From: Branchiostoma lanceolatum | Taxonomy: Eukaryota > Chordata > Leptocardii > Amphioxiformes > Branchiostomatidae | Assembly: GCF_035083965.1 (NCBI RefSeq) | Contig: NC_089729.1 | Coordinates: 14,179,964 to 14,243,963, forward strand | Reading direction: 5' to 3' | DNA: 64,000 bases | The notes under the pieces: model-generated | Seen by the model: only the letters and a program-made list of their open reading frames with translations | The model's database searches: none | What the model was told of the DNA's origin: nothing | Made by a program: the position numbers and the translations under genes | Shown: positions 27,001 to 37,538 of the stretch, one piece after another | Position numbering within the stretch: position 1 is the first letter of the stretch | How the letters are laid out: each line of letters opens with the position of its first letter

Positions 27001-29843
27001 GAGTCCGTAGTTTCCCGGCATGTTCTCATCTCCCGTGCTGAGGAAACCCAGCACACCGAGACGGTAGTTGAAGGAGACCACCACGACGTCTTGGTGAGCA
27101 GCAAGAGACTCGAATCCAGGAAAAGACCCCATACCGACGGACAAAGCACCTCCATGGATCCACAAAAGGACCTTCATATAATATTTGTGGAGGTAAAACT
27201 TTATTACATTGTATCCGATATGTTGTTTGCGATGAATTAATGTAAACTGGAACCTATCACAAGTGTAACGTTGGGTAACATAAATTCGCGGGGTACTTAA
27301 ATTCGGGATTTTTCGAAAACGGGGTGTTTAGGGATATGTGCTAGATGCAACATCAGTAATACCGCTAGAAATGCAAACTTGACAGACTAACGCATTCAGA
27401 ACACTGTCTGAAAAGCTTCGATAACCATGCATTAGAAGTTGGCTACGTCAAAAACTCTCCGTCCCTTATTGTCCCAGTCTGAGGGCTTCGTGGGAGAATT
27501 ATATGTACATAGTTGTTCGCTGGTTTATAAGACAAATGTCACATCCGCTTCCTGCTAAACACAATTATTTACAATACAACTTATTAGAATCTCTTTTGCT
27601 AACCTACAACTGGCCTCTAAGTGTGATTAATCATCAAAACGCCTCTTTGTTGCTACAACCAATGGCTACGGCACTACGGTGAATTTTCCCGCCGCCATAT
27701 TCGTTACCCAGAATCCTGCTATTCGGCAGACGACAAACGTTTGCGAGGAACACTTTTTTGTCTAAATGTTGTGTGTGATAGTGGACTGATGGTGATATTT
27801 TCCTCAAAGTTTGCTCTTAGCACAAGCAGAAACACGTGGACATAGTAGTATTACCATTTCTACGGCATCCAGCTAACGCCCCAATGAATAATGTACAAAT
27901 TTCCATGACGGTGGGGGTGAACTTTGAGTGACGTTCTACCGACTCAACACACGGGTTGTTCCCGAAGGCCTGATGCGTGCGGTACGGCCGTTTTTTCGTG
28001 AATTTTTTTTACTTGGACACGTCTATATCCATAGCACTCTCCTCAAGCCAAGGATGGAACGAATAGCTGCTGTATAAAATGTGATTAGCGGTAAGATATT
28101 CAAGACGAATCTTCTCTCCCGAATTAATGTGCCCCCCTGTCCGACAGCACTGTCATTGTGCGTGCGGCGGACGGTAGTTTCAAGTTGAAATATTATGGTG
28201 TCAGCATGACTAGAGACAAAATCTACCATATATATGATTAGTGCAAAGATAGTACATAATACTGACAGAATAATAGAAAAAAAGGATGGTTTATTGTTCT
28301 GCTAGATTGATTTCAGTCAACCATTATCGGAAAAATCCCGAATTTATGTTACCCAACGTTATCAATTAAGAAATACTGTATGATTAATTTATCAAGAACA
28401 CTCTCTTAATTCTTTTCTTGCTCTCAGATACATTCAGAAGAACTATTTATCTTATCTTACCATGAAATATTAGCTCATGCAAAACATCCATCAAACCTTT
28501 TGATTTGACGTTTCTAGCCGAAGATACTCTAATCAGAGTTCTTTCAAAGGAAGCGATGACAGACGAAAACCCCCAAAACAATAACTGACTAAGATGCATG
28601 CCATCTATTTATCTATGTGTTTGTTACCCTATACCTCACCGGTAAATTGGTGTCTATTGCAGCAGTCGGAGTGAAGATATCAAGTGTCAGACAGTCCTCG
28701 CTCATCGTCATGTTCACTCCAAGTTTGATAGGAAAGTCAATCATGTTAAAATACAAAAGGTTTTGGGGACAGTAAGAACCATATTCCACGGCATCCCTGA
28801 CCCCCTCCCACGGGAGGGCAGGCTGGGGCGGGCGGTACCGGAGTTCTCCAACAGGTGGCGCTGCGTACGTGATGCCCAGGAAAGTGTAGATCGGTTTGTC
28901 GGGAAGGTCGGTTGTGTGGGTGGTTGTTCCACGGACTTGTCCTGTCATAGTAGACACAACTAGGCCATCATCTTGACCAGTTTTGGCACCTAAATGGAAA
29001 TGGTGTAGGGTACATCGTTTTTTGAAATTATGCAAATTGCCCCCCTCCCCCCAAAAAAACTTCTAAAAACAAAACATGAAGTCTTCCAGTACTCGTAGGG
29101 TAGTCCATATACCACAATGAAAAGGTCGTCTGTAATGGTTTACATAATCATAATAATCAAGTCAAGTCAAGTAATAAAGAACAAAACAACCTTGCGGGCA
29201 AAGAAGATTGAGGAGACTTCACCCCAACGCGATAATGGTTCATTCCGATACCTTTGACCCGCTCGGCTCTCAATTAACGCCGACGCCATTTCTTTTTATC
29301 AAGTCCTGCACAGGTGTTGTAATTTTACGTCCGGTACTTTTTCAACACATTAAGAACAATGGGTGATGATAAAAACATCCTTATCAACCAAATACTGTGC
29401 GATGAGTTTGGATAAATTGTGATGTATTCTAGACTTATCCTAATAGCTTGATCAGTTAGTTAACAAGTGTTGGCAAATGTAGGCTCTACATGAATCTGTT
29501 AATCAGTAATCTTTCTTATCGGAAAAATAAAGTTGAGGGCACCTGCACAAATGTATAAAAGTAATTCTCAACAGAACACACACAAAATCGTATTGTGTCA
29601 TTGAACTTACTGTAATTATTGCTTACTACTAGTTAACAAGTTTTGACAGGAAAAATATCCGAAGCTCAAAGTCTCACTCTACGAGGTACATTGAAACATT
29701 TGCATTAACTTGTGTGGCTTTGCGGCGGGTGTTCACAAGCAAACAAGTAAGCTAAGTAACGACTATCTCTGTGAACGCTTACCGTAAGAGGAAACAAAGA
29801 GCCAGAGCACAAAGTAGAACATATGAACTCCGACGGTTTCCAT
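24013..29843 (-). CDS. Carboxylesterase type B, unit A (KDEL, catalytic Glu lost)
   Basis: Seven coding exons, all GT-AG with matching phases: 29783-29843, 28640-28989, 26992-27171, 25804-26358, 25200-25359, 24638-24854, 24013-24208; 572 aa. Exon 1 is a signal peptide (METVGVHMF then a hydrophobic run ending SSYG). The alpha/beta-hydrolase features follow in CES order: oxyanion segment WIHGGA, nucleophile elbow GDSAGG (Ser about 224), disulfide cysteines (YCPQN/EDC and GC/TCLKEKS), and catalytic His in GCDHMDD (about 464). The C-terminal KDEL predicts ER-lumen retention, where CES enzymes hydrolyse esters. Oddly, the catalytic acid position reads NNHVFGW (codon GTG at 25909-25911) where the other units have Glu, and the conserved LGIPYA reads LGITYA. 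It may be a pseudoenzyme; the frame is fully intact. Confidence 0.88.
24379..24611. mobile_element. MITE-like foldback in intron 6 of unit A
   Basis: Perfect 17-bp terminal inverted repeats (CTCCTACACAGAGCCTC at 24379-24395; complement at 24595-24611). The inner arms also pair at roughly 85 percent. There is no open frame. I found no clear target-site duplication. Confidence 0.8.
26669..26845. mobile_element. Foldback element in intron 3 of unit A
   Basis: The ends TGTGATCCG and CGGATCACA are complementary. The inner segments (AGCACTGGCCAACCG-ACCAATCAC and its partner GTGATTGGT-GGCTGGCCAGCGCT) also pair. It is non-coding and MITE-like. Confidence 0.65.
27266..28361. mobile_element. Non-autonomous DNA transposon in intron 2 of unit A
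   Basis: A 23-bp perfect terminal inverted repeat starts TAACGTTGGGTAACATAAAT at 27266; its complement ends at 28361. Just inside, CGGGATTTTTC is also repeated in inverse orientation. The 1.1-kb interior has no transposase-like frame. The family is not identified. Confidence 0.7.
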
Positions 29844-29976
29844 GCTGAACCTACGACACGCCTACCACAGGTAAACAATACCGGTCCAGGTCGGCCGTCG
29901 TTATGTAGAGCACCGTGGGAACTATGTACTTAGTGTCACTTACTCGTTTGTTTGATATATCTCAAGCATGTTTACC

Positions 29977-29986
29977 CTTTTTATAT
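29977..29986 (-). promoter_or_regulatory. TATA-like core promoter of unit A
   Basis: ATATAAAAAG on the - strand, 134 bp upstream of the ATG. The surrounding block (about 29900-30010) is alignable with the upstream of unit C (about 41715-41815). Both share GCACCGTG-GAACTAT, a TTATCAAGC/ATCTCAAGC motif and a GTTGCA motif in the same order. Unit B shares the first part. This suggests a conserved proximal promoter; it is inference from comparison within the window. Confidence 0.45.
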
Positions 29987-30338
29987 GTAGGCCGACGCCG
30001 TTGCAAAAGGGCCCCCTAGCTTTCACTCATCATGATGACAATGATATATACTTTTTCAGTCTCATTATTTCAATGCTGCACAAGCATTCAATAGAGAATA
30101 CTGGCCTAAATTAGTTGTACAGTGAGTAATGAACTAATTAAATTTGCATTATTCATCATGTTCAGCATGCATTCAATTGTGGCGTAGCTAACGGTAACGA
30201 GAAACTATCAATCAACAATTATAATTCTTAGGAACCTTATTTATGTGGAACATGCTTAGGATTGCAAATATTAATTAAAGACTAGGCATTGCTGTGGGTC
30301 TGATGCATTTGCTGATGAAGTTTTTTAAAGTTCATCTT

Positions 30339-33300
30339 TTAAAGTTCATCTTTCTTTACAGTAGCAAGTTGGGGGATGATCTCGTTCCAAAGTTTCACTT
30401 TGTCCGGCTTCAGCCCAACATCAGTGGTCGGCACTACGTCCAGCTTCATGTAGACCGGGTTGTCAGGTGTGTACTGAGGCCAGGTCGGCAGGGAGGGGCT
30501 GTCAGTGGGTCCGCCGGAGGAGTCGGAGGGATCGCTGTAGCAGATGATTAAATTTAGTAAAAACTCAATATCCGAAGAGCCAAAGTCATAGGATATGTCA
30601 CGCAAACATCCTTTCTTCCAGTCAGAAATCTGTCAATGATATCTAGCTTGTCTGTGTATGAAGTGGCAAGTTCTTACCCAGTTCGAGCGAAGTTTGCCCA
30701 GTACGCCATCATAATGAGGCTGAACTCCTCGTCTTCTTTACTGTAGTCTAATGTTTTCATAGGTCCTTTGAGGAATGGGTATCCCGAAATCATGAAAAGG
30801 TCGTCCATATGGTCACATCCCACCCATTCGGGTCTGTTTGGGTGGATGGAAGGTCGGTACTGGTTCTCGTAGAGGAAGACACGAGTACCAGCATCTGTCA
30901 AGCAGGATTCAATTCAATGAATTAATAGCATATATGAAATGAGATACAGAGATGGTGGGCGATGAAATGTATCATGATCAACAATCGAAAATACAAAACC
31001 TTTCGTTAGCATTGATTGTACGGTGTAACCTATCATTATTTAACGTAGCGATACCAAATGTCGTCGGATGTGCTCAAAACACCGTTTTCAGCAAAACATA
31101 AAAAACATACTATTAGACAGATCCAATTAGTAAACCATGGAAAGGATACCAGCTTCACATCAGCTTTACCAAAGACAGATGCATGGCCAGTAACTTTTTC
31201 TCCGCCTGTTCGGCGTTTTGCAAGCATGTTTTATACTGAGGTCCGTGGTGAAAAAATGTGACCTATTGTCGCTCATTTCATTTTTGTAGTGTAGTGCAGT
31301 CCAATTCAAAGACACGGACTCGATATTTATCTTCGCCGAGTGCTAGTACTTGGAGAAGATTATGTTTTCGGTTGAGACATCTGTTGGGTGGGTCTGTATG
31401 TATGTTAAGAGCATAACTCAAGAAAGCTTCGATGAATCTTAATTTTGGTAGGTGTGTAGTGGTTGTGCAAAGGAAGGTCAAGTTCGAAAATGGATCACCT
31501 TGCGTTTTTCAACAGTACTGTAGCGGACTTTTAATTTTTGTGTGTTTGTATGAAGACAAAAAAGTGACGGAAACGTTGATCGATCTTCATGATTTTTGTA
31601 GGTGTGTAGATGTTGTAGAAACGGACGTCAAGTTCGAAAATGGTTAACCTGGCATTTTCCGTCGGTACTGCAGCGGACTTTGTGTGGATGTGTATTTGTA
31701 TGTCGCCAGCATAACTTGAGAAGCTGTTGATGGTTCTGTATGATATTTAGTGGATGGGTAGGGTTTACAGAAGGGAAGGTCAAGTTCGATTATGGGCCTT
31801 CTAGCGGATAGCTAAGGTACTGCAGCGGAGCTTCAAAACTTTGGGCCATATTTTCAGAAAGTGCTATGGTCATGATTTTTCTGTGGTCGATAGTTCATGC
31901 CACAGGAAGTAAGTTGTGTAAGTCTTGGCCGCCTAGCGTCTTGTTTGAAACTGCAGTGGGTGTTTTTGTTTTGATATTCGGACATGAATAACCTGAGAAG
32001 GGGTAGACGGCAGATCGTCGTGATGTTTGGTATGTAGAGAGCTCAGATGGCGCTTTACATAATCAATGACTAATTTTGCAAATCAGGAGATAATTAACAT
32101 AAATAGTAAGGAAAGTTTGTAAATCCACTGCATAATGGGACATGTGACAGTGTTCCCGAAAACAGGCCATAGAAACAGAGGGCCTTGTCTAAAAGTATAA
32201 ATTAACAGATGGGGCATATAAATAAATAGATGGGACACTCACTATACTCAGGTTTGTTTTTAACGTGTTCAGTTTAAGCATTTTTGTGCATCACATGGTT
32301 GGCGACATAACGAAAAGAGAACAAAATAGAAAGCCCGACAAAAACACCTAAAAACACGTCAAAAACCAGCCGGACCCACTCCTCTGCTTGGAGAGCATAC
32401 TGAACCAAAACTGCACCACTGCTAGGTATGGAAAAGTCACATGTACTATGTCTTTCAAAATGAGAATGATTTGGAATAAAGATTTATTCTATTCATATAT
32501 ATTGACTGTACCATTTCATCAACACTTTCAATATTTTTTCATGACCAATTATAACATATATCAGCACACTAGACACATATACTAGTCCTGTACCACCAAA
32601 TGATTTTTAACCCTATCTAGACTGGACTCATTCTCCCCTCCCCCATCATAACTTCCAAACGGTATGGTGTATGATCAAATTTGCAGGGGGTGATAAGCAT
32701 GTTAACATTTATCACTCTCCATAATAAGCCTTGATTATTTGGCGAAGATAATGTGTTCGTGGAACTCTAGTTTTTATATATGTGCACAGAAAAAAGAGAT
32801 GCAAAAGGCAGTTATAAAATTGATACTTACCGGCATGGTTTTCTGCAACGAGCATTGTAGGAGCTGTAAACATGGAATCTCCAAACATGTGTGAAAGCTG
32901 GTACAGAATCGACAGCGGATCGTCGGGCGTATTCGGGTCCCGATACTCAGCGACGATGGTGTCCACAATTTTGTCCAAGTTTAGATTGTCCTGAGCGTGA
33001 TACCAAATGTAAACACATATTATAATTACAATAATCATTTCCCGGTCGAGTTTTGGTAATCAGCTAGTTTAAAGCTACATTCTTCCACGAGCCATGCACC
33101 TTGAAGCTTTTGATAAATAAATTTCTACGAATTGTTTATTGATCAGAAATTACCCGTGCAATGGCAGCCAGTGCTGAATTGCTGCAGGGTTTTACAATCA
33201 CTTAATACACAACAGATATGTATTTGTTCCACACTTGCACTTTGTGGAACCGTCGCAAGGGTCCGGACGGCTGTCATTTGGCGCCAGAAAGTGACCAAAA

Positions 33301-36300
33301 TACGACCTTCCTCAACCGAAGTCAGGTACCCATTCACAACTGTTTGTTACCAAGGTGATGGAGGCTGTGATGACCGGTTGCCTTGGTGATAAAATATTCC
33401 CTGAGCTCCTACTCGACTTATTTTCATAGTGATAGTAACACAGGCGAATCAAAGAGCTGTCACCTAATTTCTAGATATCTATCCACCTTCCCCATGTTCG
33501 AATGACCGAGTCACTTACAGCACGTGAACTTGCAGTTTATAACACCCGCGATCTCTGTAAGTCACCAACCTCGTTTGGGCAATAATTTAAAGAAGTACCT
33601 AGCATGTTAACTTTTCAAGGCACATAAATGACAAATCTTACATCTCTTTGAATTATCATTGCAAAACCACGATTCTCAATTAGCATATTTACCTGGTCAA
33701 CCATTGATGATGCTTGTGTCCTCACTACTTTGACGAGTTCCTCTTTAGATATGCCAACACGAAGATCCCCTTCGATGAAATATGGCAGCGATGCCCAGCC
33801 CATCTCGTGGTTGTTGAGTCCGAGAAGATAATCTGCCGTGTTGATTTCTCCTTTCTCCATCAGATCCGCGGGATCAGCCGTCAGAAATGTCCCATCTACC
33901 ACCGGCATTAGATATAGTAATTGCCCTAAGGCCTCGAATGACTCCAAAAGCTCCTCAGCCGACTTTTCTTTCAGACAGGTCGTTATGGTTGCCGTGTCTT
34001 CCGTCTCACAACCGACCTTTTCTGCAAAAATTTTGGTGATTGCGAGTGGCTGAGGGTCGACTGGAAACGTTTTCCAGGTACCACTCTGTGAGATGGCTCT
34101 CTGGAACAGACCTTTACTGAGGGGTGACAGAAGATGGTAGGAGACACTAATACCCCCTGCCGACTCTCCAAATATGGTGACTCTTTCTGGATCTCCACCA
34201 AAATTTTTGATGTTCTCCTTCACCCATTTCATGGCACGGACCTGTACAAAAAGAATATCTCACTTGTCAACATGAATTTACAGTAAGATAGACAAATTAA
34301 GAAATAATTTTTGGATATCAATAATGGCATCGAAAGTAGTTGGCTTCTATTGACCTGGTCCAGGAGTCCGTAGTTTCCCGACATGTTCTCGTCCCCCGTG
34401 CTGAGGAAACCCAGCACACCGAGACGGTAGTTGAAGGAGACCACCACGACGTCTTGGTGAGCAGCAAGAGCCTCCCATCCTGGTGGTGACCCCATACCAA
34501 TTATCAGAGCCCCCTCATGGATCCAAACCAAGACCTGTGGAAAATATTCGTGAGAGTTAACGTCAAACCTACAGAATGCATTGTTTTCAAGAACATTCTC
34601 TCTCTGATTCAGTAATATTCATATTCGTTTTACTTGCAGCGGTGTCAAATGAGCTTTGCACTTCCTAACCTTTATTCAGTATAGATTTGCTTTTAAACAC
34701 AGGAACTGCTGATTATGCTTATGAGTATGAATAAGGCAACTTTGAGTGAAGGAAAGTTGTAGCACGTATCTTAAATGTTATACTTTTAATTGATGAGATA
34801 CTATAAAAAGTTTCAAGACGCCAAATGATTTTAATCATTATGACTGATGTATTATGAGTGTTTCTCATAGATTATGCAAATACAGTTCTAATTTGCATAA
34901 GTTGAATTCAACAATGTTCACCTTTTCAAAACTTCCAAATGTCAAAAGTATGAAATTGCAATCAATTACGAGTTTGGAATTAAAGTAGTTTCTCATTGAT
35001 TATGCAAATTATGTCTATTTGCATATTGCTTTTCTATCTATCAACATTTCTCTCTTCCTCCGTTACAAATGTCCTTGTTAGAATAGTCTTATTATCGAAA
35101 ATAGCAGGTGAATGAAATTTCCTCATTGAATATGCAAATTAGATTATAACTAGCCAAATTACCTTTTAATTATACCAAGAATCACTTAAGGTATCTACAT
35201 ACCAAACATTATGATGATTCATTCACCGCCTCTTGGGTAATAGTAATTCTCATTATTTCTGTGAATGAAGTCCTGATTTGCATAATTGATATCTATCAAG
35301 ATTTCCCTCTTTCTCAGGTACATATGTCACATGTTTGAGAGTCCTGTTATGAAATACAGTGGACTTGAAAAATTTCCTGATTTATTATGCAAATTACCAC
35401 CTGATTTGCATAATAAGTATCTAAAAACCTGCTCCTTTAGTTCCAAAAATCCACTTGGGGGCCCAAGCCCACGCCACTCTCTGTCCAAAGAGCTATCTAC
35501 CACTTAAAAACCATGATCATAGCACGTGCAGAACACGAGATATCAAAACAGGAAGTTCCGCTGCAGTACCGCAACAAGTCACTAGGGGAGGCAAAATCTA
35601 ATCATTTCCAGGTGTCATCAAGACCTACTCACATACCAAATATCAATCCAATCAATCCAGGCCTTCTCTAGTTATGCTGCTAGTACACACACATACATAA
35701 ATACATACATACACACACACACACACATACATACACATACAAACGCTACCGAAAACTTAACCTTCTTGGCAAAGGTAACTACCGGTAAAGCGGCGTCTTT
35801 TCCTGGAGTAGGAGTGAAGACGTTGATTGTCAGACAGTCCTCGCTCATGGTCATGTTTTCTACAAACTCAGTCGGAAAGTCATTATCACTGTCTCTCAGG
35901 ACATTGCGATTTTGGGGACAGTAAGAGCCATATTCCACGGCCTCCCTGACCCCCTCCCACGGGAGGGCAGGCTGGGGCGGGCGGTACCGGAGTTCTCCAA
36001 CAGGTGGCGCTGCGTACGGGATGCCAAGGAAAGTGTAGATGGGCTTGTCGGGAAGGTCGGTTGTGTGGGTGGTTGTTCCACGGACTTGTCCAGTCACCGT
36101 AGACATGACTGGACCATCATCTTGACCTGTTTCGGCACCTAAATGAATATTGCGTACGATACATTGTATTTCTAAACAATGCACGGGTCATGCAGAATCG
36201 CCTCCTCAAAACATTTGAAAACATGACTTGGAGCCTGATCAGTACACAGACAGTAGTCCAGTGATCAATATGAACAGGTAGTCTGTATTGATTTACAAAA

Positions 36301-36942
36301 AAATCATGACAGACAAATTAACCTTGTGGGAAAATAGGAATGAGGAGACTGTACCCCAGCAAGATAATGGTTTGGTCCGTGACCTCTGGCTGTTATCTCG
36401 GGCGACGCCATTTTTGAGGTGTTATAATTTCATGTTTGCTACTATTCTAACGCATTGTAAAACGCAGAGTAATGTTATCCAATACACATTTTGATTCGGT
36501 CAGATATATTAAGGACCGAACTTACGTAGCTTTTATTAACTGATTACTTAACGTGATTTTAAAGACGGATCTGTAATGTAGGCTATATTTGTGCCAATCA
36601 TTAAGCTTTCTTATTGGTTAAATGTTTACATAAAGGCACCTGCACAGAGGTGTCTACTCAGACAAATAAATCATCATTAAGCACACAAAATCCTACTTAT
36701 GTCCTTAATTCTACTGAGAAGTTTGGGTAATACATTCTGACAAGAAAAATTACCGAGGGTCACATTTTGAACTGACGCAGTGTAACACGTCAGTGCAATA
36801 ACTAACTTACGGTATAACAACCATAATTTTGCGGTGGACGAGCAAGTAAGGCCGATTTCTCTACACACTTACCGTAAGAGGAAACGCAGAGCCAGATGGC
36901 AACATGTACAAGGCAAAATATATGAATTTCGAAGGTTTCCAT
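30339..36942 (-). CDS. Carboxylesterase type B, unit B (KDEL, HEG oxyanion motif)
   Basis: Seven exons with correct splice sites and phases: 36873-36942, 35783-36138, 34355-34534, 33693-34241, 32831-32990, 30678-30894, 30339-30534; 575 aa. Exon 1 encodes a signal peptide (hydrophobic run ending CVSSYG). The nucleophile elbow is GESAGG (Ser about 229), the acid is in NNHEMGW and the His in GCDHMDD, so the catalytic triad is complete. The disulfide cysteines are kept and the C-terminus is KKDEL. The anomaly is WIHEGAL at residues about 146-152: the first Gly of the HGG oxyanion-hole motif is Glu (GAG, 34514-34516), which should disturb the loop that stabilises the transition state. Only about 500 bp separate its stop from the start of unit A downstream. 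Probably an ER-luminal esterase with altered or lost activity. Confidence 0.88.
31390..32050. repeat. Tandem array of ~165-bp diverged units in intron 5 of unit B
   Basis: At least three units share the order GGTGTGTAG, AAGGTCAAGTTCGAAAATGG, a GGTACTGCAGCGGA-type phrase and TGTGTTTGTATG. A fourth, more degenerate unit extends to about 32050. The phrases match the interspersed family seen at 8102-8310. Confidence 0.6.
34871..35425. repeat. ~128-bp tandem repeat carrying eight octamer motifs (intron 2 of unit B)
   Basis: Exact ATGCAAAT or ATTTGCAT occurs at 34874, 34891, 35002, 35017, 35132, 35276, 35387 and 35404, in strictly alternating orientation. The forward motifs are spaced 128, 130 and about 255 bp apart, consistent with a roughly 128-bp unit. 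Each unit also holds a TCTCATTGATTATG-like phrase. Confidence 0.75.
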
Positions 36943-37432
36943 GCTGAACCTGCGACACGCCTACCACAGCGAAAAGGCACCCAGAAAAGTACCGGTTCCG
37001 GTCAGCCGACGCTCTATAGGGCGCCGTTGGAACTAATGACTTAGTGTCGATGTCGTGTTTTTTGACCTAGTTAAAATGTTTACTTCTTTAGAACGCCGCC
37101 ATGTTTACCTATTTAGACTCATTGTTCTGATGCTGCACGAGCATTAAATGGAGACTCCTGGCCTAAACTAGTTGTACATCGAATAATTAGGACAATTTGA
37201 ATTTTCCAGTATTTTTCATTCAATTTCAGCCAGGTCGGCGGGGGGGGGGGGTATGTAGGACGCAAGCAAGCAAACAATAGACTGCAGTTGGCCGCACTGA
37301 CACAGATAATGAATAATTCATTTGCAGGGAGACTTTTTTCCATATACCAAATATTTAGTTACACCAAATATACCATGTAAAGTGACAACATGCCAAAAGG
37401 GGTACAATTTTCAGTATTCATCATTTCCAGCT

Positions 37433-37438
37433 TTTATT
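37433..37438 (-). promoter_or_regulatory. Polyadenylation signal of unit C
   Basis: AATAAA on the - strand, about 100 nt downstream of the unit C stop codon. It is the only canonical hexamer I could place confidently for the array. Confidence 0.4.
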
Positions 37439-37538
37439 CAATTCAAGCGCACCCGACGTTAACCCAAAACTACAAGCCAACAATATTCTTAGGAACCTAA
37501 CTAATGTCAAGCTGGTGTGATATATTTGTTAAATGACA

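Noticed and set aside
28741..28963. Recurring + and - strand frames over esterase exon 2 (also near 35896, 40248, 47405, 50660, 63094)
   Set aside because: They are shadow frames of the conserved GC-rich exon 2 core and are repeated only because the exon is.
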